From contig JBMYRH010000005.1 in NCBI GenBank assembly GCA_049602155.1, forward strand, positions 248,001 through 312,000: DNA of 64,000 nucleotides, written 5' to 3'. Positions within the stretch are counted from its first letter, which is position 1; the number at the start of each line of letters is the position of its first letter. The DNA comes from JBMYRH01 sp049602155. Lineage in GTDB: Bacteria > Myxococcota_A > UBA9042 > PHBI01 > JBMYRH01. This document shows, in pieces, positions 27,319 to 35,622 of this stretch. The translations under genes were made by a program, and so were the position numbers. The notes beneath the pieces were generated by a model. That model saw only the letters and a list, made by a program, of their open reading frames with translations, did no database searches and had not been told where the DNA came from.

Positions 27319-28014
27319 TCAATCGAGGTCATAGATCGCCAAGTCGTCGTAGAACGCATTGGAAGCCCAGTTATTAAAGCCGAAGTAACGGCCAGAGACC
27401 GGGGCAGCGTCTACGAAGGAGAGGACGACCTTGCCATCTCGGAACCAGTGGACCGTATCGTCGACACGAACGACCGCCCATCGGTAGGTCACTGAGGGCT
27501 CCACGCGCACAGACTCTTTGGTCAATCGGTCTTTGCCGTGTTCGTCCAAGCGGGCGATCACGTCGAGGCGATTAGACCAGCCTCCGTTGATCAGGACGTA
27601 GCCGGCTTGATGTTCTGGCTGAGTCGCGAAGATCTCGCACTTGAGGTCTCCCGGGAAGGGCTTCCCTCCTTCGAGCGGTTCGCTGCGGGCAGAGAACTCG
27701 ACTCGGACACGCTCCGGGAGTGGTTGGGTCAGCCAAGCGCCCACGTTCTTCGCATTGGTGTCATTTAGCGCGCCGTCTTTGAGTGCCCAACCGGGGTGCT
27801 TGGTCTGCCAGTTCGGTCCCAGCTCTGCGCGCTCAAAGTCATCAGTGAAGACGAGCGTGCCTCCCACGAGGTGGGCGCGCGGGGAGGGCGCCGCGTTCGG
27901 CGGAAGCGGCCTCTTTTCACAGCTCGTCAGCGCGAGGATGCTGCACAGGAGCACGCTGAGGAGAGGGGCGACGCAGAGCAGAGGTCGTCGCGGTCGCGAC
28001 CCGGGGACTCTCAT
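27319..28014 (-). CDS. Lipoprotein with a lectin/glucanase-like domain
   Basis: A 231-residue protein with signal and lipobox LALTSC near residue 32. The mature part reads as a concanavalin-A-like beta sandwich: FTDDFERAELGPNW, WALKDGALN, RVRVEFSARS, YRWAVVRVDDTVHWFRDGK and YFGFNNWAS. This pattern is typical of DUF1080-like or laminin-G-like domains. Probably binds or acts on glycans at the outer membrane. The start overlaps the stop of the PP2C gene (ATGA). Confidence 0.82.
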   Translation of the reverse strand: MRVPGSRPRRPLLCVAPLLSVLLCSILALTSCEKRPLPPNAAPSPRAHLVGGTLVFTDDFERAELGPNWQTKHPGWALKDGALNDTNAKNVGAWLTQPLPERVRVEFSARSEPLEGGKPFPGDLKCEIFATQPEHQAGYVLINGGWSNRLDVIARLDEHGKDRLTKESVRVEPSVTYRWAVVRVDDTVHWFRDGKVVLSFVDAAPVSGRYFGFNNWASNAFYDDLAIYDLD

Positions 28015-29492
28015 ACGGACGGGTCGCCTTCGGGGTCATCACTTCGCAGCGTATTGAGGTCAATCCCGGGCGTGGTGTCCAAGACACCGACACCCATGTC
28101 GAACTCCTCATCGGGGAGCATGGGGGGCTCGACGGGCGCCGAGGCATCACCAGCTGATGTTGAACCGGTCAGCATGTCGATCTCTTCGAGTTCTGCGGGC
28201 TCCAAGTCAACGGTCTGCGCCGTGCGTCGGTTCGCCAGCGTCGCGGGCTCGCCCGGATCTCGGTAGCGCCACAGGGGATCTCCGAGCGCGGTCGCGGCAG
28301 CGCCGAGGCGCACGGAGAGTTGACGTGCCAGGTTCAAGGACAGACGCGCGAACGATACGGGCGTGTCCCGAGCCAAGCCGCGGTAACCTGCGCGGTCGAG
28401 GCTGGCGACGGTGGCTGGCCCCTCGGCTGTAACCTCTAGAGAGGCCATGTGGTAGCCGCCCGTGAGGAGGTAGTCTTCGCCGATGACCTCGCCCACTTCG
28501 ACCCGGCGTGGGCTGACGCCCTCGGCGGTGAGCCGGAGCGCACCGCTCACGACCATGTATGCCTCACGGCCTCGCGTCCCCGCCTCGAAGATCCGGGTGC
28601 CGGCAGAGAATTCCATGACCTTCATACGCTTGCGGACCGCGTGGGCATCCGCGCTGCTTAGCCCGTTACCGAGGGCCGAGCGTCGTAGCTCTGTTTCAGC
28701 CTCATCGCTGGGGGTCAAGGCCCCTTCAAGCGAGTTGGGCGGGAGTTCGACGATCACGGCGGTGATGTTGTCGCGCCCACCCCGCTCGTTGGCGATCGCG
28801 ATCAAGCGCTCCACCAAGAGGTCGTTGTCAGGCTCCTGCATCACGTCACGGAGCTCATCTCCGTCCAAGTAGCCCGTCAGGCCATCGGAGCAGAGGAGGA
28901 AGCGATCTTCGGACTGAAGCTCGACTTCGTATGTGTCGACCTCGACGGCGGACTGCACGCCTACGGCGCGTGTCACGGCGTTCTTTAGTCGCCCCAGGGC
29001 CTCTTCACCTTCAAGCTTTGCCCCGCTCTTGAGCATCGCGTTGTACAGCGAGTGATCTTCTGTGAGCTGCTCAAGCTTTCCTGCGCGCGTGCGATAGATA
29101 CGGCTGTCGCCGACGTGCGCGAGGAAGCCGCGCTCGCCGCGGAGGAGCAGGCCGGTCAGGGTCGTCCCCATCCCGCGTTGTTCGGGGTTTAGCATGCCGC
29201 GTTCGTAGATCCGTGCGCTGGCCGTCTCAACAGCTTCGGCGAACGTCTCAGTCACCGCAAAGGCGGACTCGGGCGTCGGATCATCGACGTATGCGTCTAG
29301 GACCTCACGCCGCGCGAGCAGCTGCTCCCGAACGACATTCACGGCCGTTGCGCTGGCGACCTCACCACTGAGGTGGCCGCCCATGCCGTCACACACGAGG
29401 TAAAGCTGGAGCTTTCGATCCACGAGGTAATTGTCCTCGTTCTGCTCTCTGACCCGGCCTACATCGGTATGCGCACTGAAAAGGATCGCCAT
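28011..29492 (-). CDS. PP2C-type protein phosphatase fused to a cyclic-nucleotide-binding domain
   Basis: A 493-residue cytoplasmic protein. Residues 1-245 are a complete PPM/PP2C phosphatase: TDVGRVREQNEDN, CDGMGGH, GMGTTLTGL, HVGDSRIYR, EDHSL, CSDGLTGYL and GGRDNIT carry the metal-binding Asp residues. Residues about 290-400 form a cNMP-binding beta barrel (FSAGTRIFEAGTRGREAYMVVSG, VEVGEVIGEDYLLTGG). It should dephosphorylate Ser/Thr-phosphorylated proteins, with possible ligand control. The nucleotide cyclase at 40255 is a possible but unproven source of ligand. ATG 29492 preferred over TTG 29528. Heads an operon with the lectin-like lipoprotein. Confidence 0.9.
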   Translation of the reverse strand: MAILFSAHTDVGRVREQNEDNYLVDRKLQLYLVCDGMGGHLSGEVASATAVNVVREQLLARREVLDAYVDDPTPESAFAVTETFAEAVETASARIYERGMLNPEQRGMGTTLTGLLLRGERGFLAHVGDSRIYRTRAGKLEQLTEDHSLYNAMLKSGAKLEGEEALGRLKNAVTRAVGVQSAVEVDTYEVELQSEDRFLLCSDGLTGYLDGDELRDVMQEPDNDLLVERLIAIANERGGRDNITAVIVELPPNSLEGALTPSDEAETELRRSALGNGLSSADAHAVRKRMKVMEFSAGTRIFEAGTRGREAYMVVSGALRLTAEGVSPRRVEVGEVIGEDYLLTGGYHMASLEVTAEGPATVASLDRAGYRGLARDTPVSFARLSLNLARQLSVRLGAAATALGDPLWRYRDPGEPATLANRRTAQTVDLEPAELEEIDMLTGSTSAGDASAPVEPPMLPDEEFDMGVGVLDTTPGIDLNTLRSDDPEGDPSV

Positions 29493-29805
29493 GCAGGTCA
29501 GCTTGCACTGTGGTTGGCAAGCCGTCAAACGCTCCGACCATCATCAGTGAGGGCGCATGTCTGTCGGAGAGTGAAGGGAGATGGGCGCGCATGCGTTTCG
29601 AGGCTCTCGTGACGCTCGCGTACCCCCGCGTCGGTCAATCTCCAGCGTCGCGGATATGGACGATTCAGCGGCGGAGATATGCCCGCTAATCGCGCCTGGT
29701 GGACGGGGATTGCGTGGTGCTTGGCCACCGAACGCCGTGATTTTACCGTGGCATCAGGTGCCGGTAGAGCGGTAAGCTCGCGGCCGCTGACTGCGCGAGG
29801 GTTCC

Positions 29806-31509
29806 ATGAAGCGATTGATTCAGTGCTCCGCGGTGTACACCGTTGTCGCACTTCTGGCTCTCCTACCAGGCTGTGAACGGCTCAATGCGCCGTCACCGCT
29901 CGACGAGCTCGCCGCTGACGGTGCGACCTCCCAGGAGGAAGGCGGCGGGTTGAACGGGATCCCACCTGCGGAGTTTCCGGCCTCCGAGCCGGGCGCGGTC
30001 TCGATTCGCCGCCTCACCCAGGTCCAGCTGGATAACGCGTTCAAGATGCTCTTTGGTGAGGGACTCACCATCGCGTCACTTGGAGAGCCGGATCTGGTCT
30101 TGGGTGGCTTGGCGAGCGTCGGGGCGTCGACGAGCACCCTGAGCCCGCGAGGGGTAGAGACCCTTGAGAAATTGACTGTCGGCTTGGTCCAACAGGTCCT
30201 CGCAGACGATGCAATGCGCGACGCGCTGCTGGTCTGTACGCCAAGCTCGACGCAAGATGAGGCGTGCTTCAGCGAGATCTTGAGTCGCCTGGGGCGGCTG
30301 GCTTGGCGCCGCTCGTTGGACGCCGATGAGCGCGACGCCCTGGTCGCGTTGGCGCGAACGAGCGCTGAGGCGCTCGACAGCGTGGAGGACGGGCTCGTGT
30401 ACGCCATCTCGGCGCTACTGCAGTCACCGAAGTTTTTGTATCGATTTGAGCTCGGTGCCCTTGATGACGCCACGGGTGAGCGCCGGTTTACCTCTGTGGA
30501 CTTGGCCTCAAGGTTGAGCTTCTTTTTGTGGAATACGCCTCCGGATACAGAGCTGCTGGATGCGGCCGAGGTGGGTGACCTGCGCGACGACGATGCGCTG
30601 CGCGCGCAGGCGGAGCGGCTCCTCGACGACCCTCGTGCGCGCGGCGGTTTTGAGAACTTTGTCCATGAGTACCTGCACCTGAAGCGCCTCGCGAAGACCA
30701 GCAAGGATCCGCTGCTCTTCGATAGGTACTACCCGGCGTACGCAGAGGAGGCGCGAGAGGAGGTCCTGAGGCTCTACGACTACATCGTCTTTACCGCAGG
30801 TGCGGACATTCGCAAGGCGCTCACGACGCGCGTGACCCATTTGAGCCCCGCGCTGGCGGCGCTCTACGGCGTACCCGCGCCCGCGGGTGAAGGGTTCTCT
30901 CGGGTCGTGTTGCCGGAGGAGAGTCAGCGGGCTGGGTTGCTCGGGCAAGCGGCGTTCCTTGGGTCCCACTCTCACCCAGTCTCCTCATCGGCGACGCTCC
31001 GAGGGAAGGCGGTGAGGACCATCTTGCTGTGCCAATCGATCCCTGAGCCACCCGTGGATGTCGACACCTCGATCCCCGAGCCCTCGGGGACGACCTTGAC
31101 GCTCCGTGATCGCGTGGCTGAACACCTTGAGAACCCGGCTTGCGCTGGCTGTCACCAGCTGACGGATCCCATCGGGCTCGCGATGGAGAACTACGACTCT
31201 CTGGGCACCTGGCGTGATACCGATAATGGCGTGACCATCGACGCCTCGGGCTCGCTCGACGGGGTCGACTTTGACGGCCCGATTGGCTTGGCTGAGTCGG
31301 TCGCGAATCACCCCGATTATCTCTCCTGCTTTCTACAGATGATGGTGCGCTATGCGACTGGCCGAGAAGAGACCGGTGACGAATCCGAGTGGCATGCGAT
31401 CTTGTTAGAGCGCATGGAGGCCCAGGGCAACCAAGTGAGGCCCTTGATGCTCGACATCGTGATGAGCCCCTTGTTTCGGCAGGCGGGTGAGCTGAAGGAG
31501 GTGGAGTAA
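29806..31509 (+). CDS. DUF1592/DUF1588-type heme-motif lipoprotein
   Basis: A 567-residue protein of the DUF1587-DUF1595-DUF1592-DUF1588-DUF1585 group common in Planctomycetes and Myxococcota. Lipobox LLPGC lies near residue 23. Landmarks are RRLTQVQLDNAF, LARLAWRRSL-like DUF1595, SPKFLYRFE with SRLSFFLWN (DUF1592), GLLGQAAFLGSHSHPVSSSATLRGK (DUF1588), a single c-type heme motif CAGCH with DPIGLAMENYD, and a C-terminal DUF1585 segment. Exported and probably heme-bearing; biochemical role is not established for the family. GAGGG precedes the ATG. It overlaps the next gene by one base (TAATG). Confidence 0.9.
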   Translation: MKRLIQCSAVYTVVALLALLPGCERLNAPSPLDELAADGATSQEEGGGLNGIPPAEFPASEPGAVSIRRLTQVQLDNAFKMLFGEGLTIASLGEPDLVLGGLASVGASTSTLSPRGVETLEKLTVGLVQQVLADDAMRDALLVCTPSSTQDEACFSEILSRLGRLAWRRSLDADERDALVALARTSAEALDSVEDGLVYAISALLQSPKFLYRFELGALDDATGERRFTSVDLASRLSFFLWNTPPDTELLDAAEVGDLRDDDALRAQAERLLDDPRARGGFENFVHEYLHLKRLAKTSKDPLLFDRYYPAYAEEAREEVLRLYDYIVFTAGADIRKALTTRVTHLSPALAALYGVPAPAGEGFSRVVLPEESQRAGLLGQAAFLGSHSHPVSSSATLRGKAVRTILLCQSIPEPPVDVDTSIPEPSGTTLTLRDRVAEHLENPACAGCHQLTDPIGLAMENYDSLGTWRDTDNGVTIDASGSLDGVDFDGPIGLAESVANHPDYLSCFLQMMVRYATGREETGDESEWHAILLERMEAQGNQVRPLMLDIVMSPLFRQAGELKEVE

Positions 31510-32852
31510 TGGGTAAGCTCAAGCCGATGAGCCGTCGCACGTTACTGCGAGGCATGTTCTACGGTGCAGCGGTCTCTGTGGCGCTCCCACCGCTCGAAGC
31601 GATGATGGGTGTGGGGCCCAAGGCGTACGCTGCGGACCAGATCTTCCCGAAGCGCTTCGTCCTCTTCTTCTGGGGCAACGGAACACTCCCAGAGAAGTGG
31701 GTGCCTGGGGGGATCGAGTCGCCCAGCATTGGCGCGGATTGGGTGCCGAGTGAGCAGCTGGCTCCGCTGGCTCACCTCCGTGAGGATATCGCGGTGCTCA
31801 CAGGGTACGAGGTCAAGGCGCAGAACCTCTCGGCGCACTTCTCGGGTCCATGCGGGTTCCTGTCGGGGTTCCCGGCGAAACTCCAAGGTGAGGACAAGAG
31901 CTTCACGGCGCCTTCTCTCGATCAGCTGATCGCCAATGAACTCGGCGGTGAGACGCTCTATCGCTCGGTGGAGGCAGCGATTCAGCCGGGAGCGGGGGGG
32001 CTCTCCTACGTCGGAACCGACCTCCGTAACCCTCCGATCTCGGACCAGGGTACGCTCTTCAAGACGCTCTTTGGAGAGGGCTTCGTCGCACCGGGCGAGA
32101 ACCAAGAGCCCAACCCGCGGTTGGGCGTCCGACGTAGCATCTTGGATGCGGTCATGGAGGACATGAACGCGGTGATGAACAAAGTGGGGGCTGCAGATCG
32201 GCAACGCATCGAGCAGCACCTCTCGACGGTGCGTGACCTGGAGTTGCGACTTCAGCGCATGGAAGAGGACCCGCCGAATTACGAGGCTTGCTCTCGGCCA
32301 GACGAAGCGGTGACTCCCCCGGACCTCGACGGCCGACCCGACATGCAGGGGAGGGCGCGCTTGACCTCTGACCTGCTGACCATGGCGCTTGCATGTGATC
32401 TGACGCGGGTCGCGAGCCTGTATCACTCGGATCCCCTCTCGGACGTCCTCTGGCCGAGCATGACGGCGGGGCACCACCAGTTGACCCACGATGAGGTTGG
32501 CGATCAGCCCCAGGTGAACCAAATCGTCATCCACTCGATCGAGGACCTCGCGTACCTTATCGATGCCATGAAGGCCGTGCCGGAGGGTGACGGGACGCTG
32601 CTCGACAACACGATCCTGCTGGCGACGTCGGACGTCTCGTATGGCAAGACGCACCAGATCGATGAGTATCCGATCATCGTCGCAGGGCGAGGCGGAGGGG
32701 CCCTCAAGACCGGGTTCCACCACCGCTCTGAGACCCGCGCGAACGCGAGCATGGTGCCACTCACGCTGATGCGCGCCATGGGCATGACCCAGGCGTCGTA
32801 CGGCAGCGAAGACGCGTACACCGAGTCAGGTCTGGCGGAGATAGAAGCATGA
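31509..32852 (+). CDS. DUF1552 family protein, Tat-exported
   Basis: A 447-residue protein with the twin-arginine signal SRRTLLRGMFYGAAVSVALPP. The mature part (RFVLFFWGNGTLP, LREDIAVLTGY, HFSGPCGFLSG, LDQLIANELG, DLLTMALACDLTRVAS, TILLATSDVSYGKTH, IIVAGRGGG) matches DUF1552, related to the sulfatase-like DUF1501 group. DUF1592 and DUF1552 genes are a conserved pair and their products probably act together in the periplasm. Coupled by TAATG upstream and ATGA downstream. Confidence 0.92.
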   Translation: MGKLKPMSRRTLLRGMFYGAAVSVALPPLEAMMGVGPKAYAADQIFPKRFVLFFWGNGTLPEKWVPGGIESPSIGADWVPSEQLAPLAHLREDIAVLTGYEVKAQNLSAHFSGPCGFLSGFPAKLQGEDKSFTAPSLDQLIANELGGETLYRSVEAAIQPGAGGLSYVGTDLRNPPISDQGTLFKTLFGEGFVAPGENQEPNPRLGVRRSILDAVMEDMNAVMNKVGAADRQRIEQHLSTVRDLELRLQRMEEDPPNYEACSRPDEAVTPPDLDGRPDMQGRARLTSDLLTMALACDLTRVASLYHSDPLSDVLWPSMTAGHHQLTHDEVGDQPQVNQIVIHSIEDLAYLIDAMKAVPEGDGTLLDNTILLATSDVSYGKTHQIDEYPIIVAGRGGGALKTGFHHRSETRANASMVPLTLMRAMGMTQASYGSEDAYTESGLAEIEA

Positions 32853-34003
32853 GCGCACGTTGGAAACGCAGCCTTTTGGTCCTCTGCGCCCTCTCACTGG
32901 CCGCTTGCTACGGTGAGAGCAGCATCGATGATGCCGTCTCCGACGGGACAGAGGCGGAGGTGACCGACAACGCGGCGGCCCCGGCCGCTGATGTGCCGCG
33001 ACATTGGACTGAGGATCCTGAGCTCCCCTATTTCCGTGAGGACTGGTCGGTCGAGAGCGGGACGCACCTCAATGCCTTACAGCGGCTGTATTTTGACGGC
33101 GCGGTCGACGGCGTCTCGGCGGGATGGAACCTAGACGGTGAGGTGACCCCCGCTGATCAGAGCACTTGCGAGAACGAGGCCGACAGTGCGCTCTTGTCGG
33201 CGGACACCTACGCCCTTGAGCCTGGGTGCGTGGACACGTGCCTCGAGGGGGAGGACCCGTCGGGCTGCGTGACGAGCTGCCTCGAAGATGCAGGGATCTC
33301 GCCCGAGTGCGCCTCGACCCTCGGAGTGCTCTCCCTGAGCTGTGGTCACGGCGACTTTATAAGTCCCCAGGGCAGTGAGGGGGTCGACAACCAGATGGCC
33401 ATGGTCTGGACCCTTGCCGCCAATTTGGTCGGCGAGGCGATCGTGGCGCTCCTGCAAGACGGTATCAACGAGGGGCGCATGCTCGTGATGCTCGAGCTTG
33501 GCGATGTGGACGATTTGGTCAATGACGACAACATCACAGTGACGCTCTTTCGATCGACCGACGTCCCGATCGTGAACGTGGCGGGCTTTCTGCTCCCAGA
33601 TCAGACCTATCAAACCGACCCTACGTTCCCAGTCGTGACGTTTGAGGGGGCCTCCATCGTCGATGGGCATGTCAAAGCGGGCCCCTTCGACCTCTCGTTT
33701 CCGATTCAGGCCTTCAACGCTGACTTCTTAGTCGGCCTCGAGGATGGCTACGTGGAGTTTGATATCGACGCTCAGGGGCGCTTCTCGGGTCACCTAGGGG
33801 GTGTCATGGATGTTCACGATGTCATGGAGAACATGTTGCAGACGAACGCCGCCCAAGAGGCGGAGCTCATCTACCCCATCGTCGAGGATCTGGCCGACAT
33901 AAATCGGACCAAGGATGGGTGCAGTCATTTGTCCGCTGCGCTTCGCTTCGAGGGGGTGACAGGCTTCCGCATCACCGAGTCGGACACCGCAGAGGCGCCC
34001 TGA
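32849..34003 (+). CDS. Lipoprotein of the DUF1592-DUF1552 operon
   Basis: A 384-residue lipoprotein with signal LLVLCALSLAAC. An acidic linker is followed by a segment with six closely spaced Cys (CVDTCLEGEDPSGCVTSC). A long beta-rich C-terminal region follows (VTLFRSTDVPIVNVAGFLLP, GYVEFDIDAQGRFSGHLGG). No family recognised. The start overlaps the DUF1552 stop (ATGA), so it is likely a third partner of that pair. Confidence 0.78.
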   Translation: MSARWKRSLLVLCALSLAACYGESSIDDAVSDGTEAEVTDNAAAPAADVPRHWTEDPELPYFREDWSVESGTHLNALQRLYFDGAVDGVSAGWNLDGEVTPADQSTCENEADSALLSADTYALEPGCVDTCLEGEDPSGCVTSCLEDAGISPECASTLGVLSLSCGHGDFISPQGSEGVDNQMAMVWTLAANLVGEAIVALLQDGINEGRMLVMLELGDVDDLVNDDNITVTLFRSTDVPIVNVAGFLLPDQTYQTDPTFPVVTFEGASIVDGHVKAGPFDLSFPIQAFNADFLVGLEDGYVEFDIDAQGRFSGHLGGVMDVHDVMENMLQTNAAQEAELIYPIVEDLADINRTKDGCSHLSAALRFEGVTGFRITESDTAEAP

Positions 34004-34029
34004 GCCGGGATGCGGAGCGCGTGGCCTCT

Positions 34030-35505
34030 CTACGGTGTCGCTTGCGCGGGGGTCAGGCAGGCACCGTTGGGGTTGCCTGGCTGCAGCTGCTCACAGGATT
34101 TGCCTTCGGGGCAGCCTGAATCGTCGGTGCAGAGCTCGGCACAGACGCTCACTTCGTACCCCTCGACTTCGTGCGGAAGCGGGACGCAATACTGTCCGTC
34201 TGTGCACTGATTGGCGTCCCAGCAGGCCCCATCGACGTCAGCGAGCTCGGCGATGAGCGCCTTCTCGATCATCTGCGGAGAGTCAGCGACAAACTTCGAC
34301 ACGATGGTCCCGCTCTCGTCGCTGATGATGGAGATCTCATGGGACGCTTGACCGTCTCCGTAAACACCGATGTCTCCGTTGGGATCATAGAGGAGGCGCA
34401 TCGACATGGGGTGAGTCTGTGCGTACTGCTTGCAGTAGCCGGGGGTGACCGAATTGAACTGGCTGTCTTGGATCAGGATGACCCATGCCACAAGGCCGGG
34501 ATCGTTAAGCTTCTCGTAAATGTCGTTCATCGAACTGATGAAATCGGCGCAAGCACTTCACCAGCCGGCTAACAGATTGAAGAACGCCGCGTCGGCGCCG
34601 CAAAGTTCGTGAAGCCAGACCGTGTTGCCGTCGCAATCGCGCAGCTCGGCGTTTGTCAGGCTCTCGCCCGGGGTCGTTCCGAAGGGGCCCTCCGGTGGAC
34701 AGTTCCAGACCATACACCCGCCGTCCAAGCAGGCCTCGCCCTCAGCGCAGCTGCCACAGGACTTGCCGTAGTCGTCCGTGCCGCAGGTTCGGTCGGTGCA
34801 GGAGGGGATCTCCGCTGGGCAGGCGGTGTCTGTCCCGACTGAGCTCAAGACCTCGCCTCGAAGCATCAGGCCGTTGAGGTTCACCGAGAGCGCTTTAGTG
34901 TCTCCCTCCTTAAACAGCGCAAGCCCCGTGAAGTCGAAGCTCTCTCCAGCCTCACAACCCGTCTGACTGGGGGCCGCTACGGTTGGCTGACCGTCGAGCC
35001 CGCCGGTCGAGCCGCTTACGTCCAAACTGTAGGTGCCTTCTGCCGCTCCAGCGAGTTCGGTGCCGCAGGCCGCATCGACAGTCAACGCGCCACCGGTGAG
35101 AGACCACATGCCGTCTAGGGTCTGCAGTGTCAGCGAGAGTTCACAGCCATTGTCCTGAGCGATGTCGAGACTCACTTGGGTAATGCAGCCGTTGCCCAGG
35201 TTGTGCGTCGCGGTCGCGACAGCTGTGGCGTCGGTGTAGACCAGCTCGCCCATGTCGGTGAGCAGAGTCGCGTCCGCAGTTGTGGCACAGTCTGTGGGCA
35301 TCCTCGTCGCGGTCTGACCGTCACTCGCTGGATCATTCTCTCCAAGCCCATCGCTTACTCCGGTTGCACCGTCGTTTGCGTTGGATTGGCCCTCTTCGAC
35401 CGACGAGGGCTCTTCAGTCCCCCCATCGCAGCCCGCACTTGTCACGACCCCGATGCCGAGGCAAAGGGCTAAGCATTGAACTGTCGTTCGCCTGAAAGGA
35501 AACAT
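34030..35505 (-). CDS. Probable selenocysteine-containing thioredoxin-fold lipoprotein (in-frame TGA at 34558-34560)
   Basis: Two open frames on the minus strand (35505-34561 and 34557-34030) lie in the same frame, separated only by one TGA. Reading TGA as Sec gives a 491-residue protein with Sec at 316 in the context LLAGW-U-SACADF. That is exactly where a thioredoxin/AhpC fold carries WCxxC, preceded by a redoxin-like DCDGNTVWLHELCG and followed by a typical redoxin continuation (LVAWVILIQDS, MRLLYDPNGDIGVYG, ISIISDESGTIVSKF). The N-terminus has a signal with TSAGC as lipobox, an Asn/Asp/Gly-rich linker, and a CTDRTCGTDDYGKSCGSC module; the C-terminus has another Cys-rich module. A SECIS-like hairpin follows the TGA. 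Probable envelope redox enzyme. Alternative: a nonsense mutation, less likely given the motif and hairpin. Confidence 0.85.
34526..34560 (-). promoter_or_regulatory. Sec codon TGA with bacterial SECIS-like hairpin
   Basis: After TGA (34560-34558) come 15 bases, then TTCATC (34542-34537), loop AGTTC (34536-34532) and GATGAA (34531-34526), a perfect 6-bp stem. The loop has G at its second position and the distance from the stop is within the range described for bacterial SECIS elements. The SelB complex would read this during translation. Confidence 0.75.
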
Positions 35506-35622
35506 GTGGTCTCGCTGGTTTGAGCAGTAGCTACTGGAGAGCATATAGTGTCCTCTCTAGACGATGTGAAGGCAACGCCGGTGAACAGTTCCCACAATTA
35601 TTGAAGGCACGGGGTGGACTCA

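Noticed and set aside
31542..32723. A 393-residue minus-strand frame opposite the DUF1552 gene
   Set aside because: Composition is that of an antisense shadow, and the plus strand encodes a clear family member with translational coupling on both sides.
34030..34530. A separate 166-residue gene starting at ATG 34530
   Set aside because: It is in the same frame as the upstream lipoprotein, starts in the middle of a redoxin domain and inside the SECIS-like hairpin, and has no signal peptide; better read as the C-terminal part of one selenoprotein.
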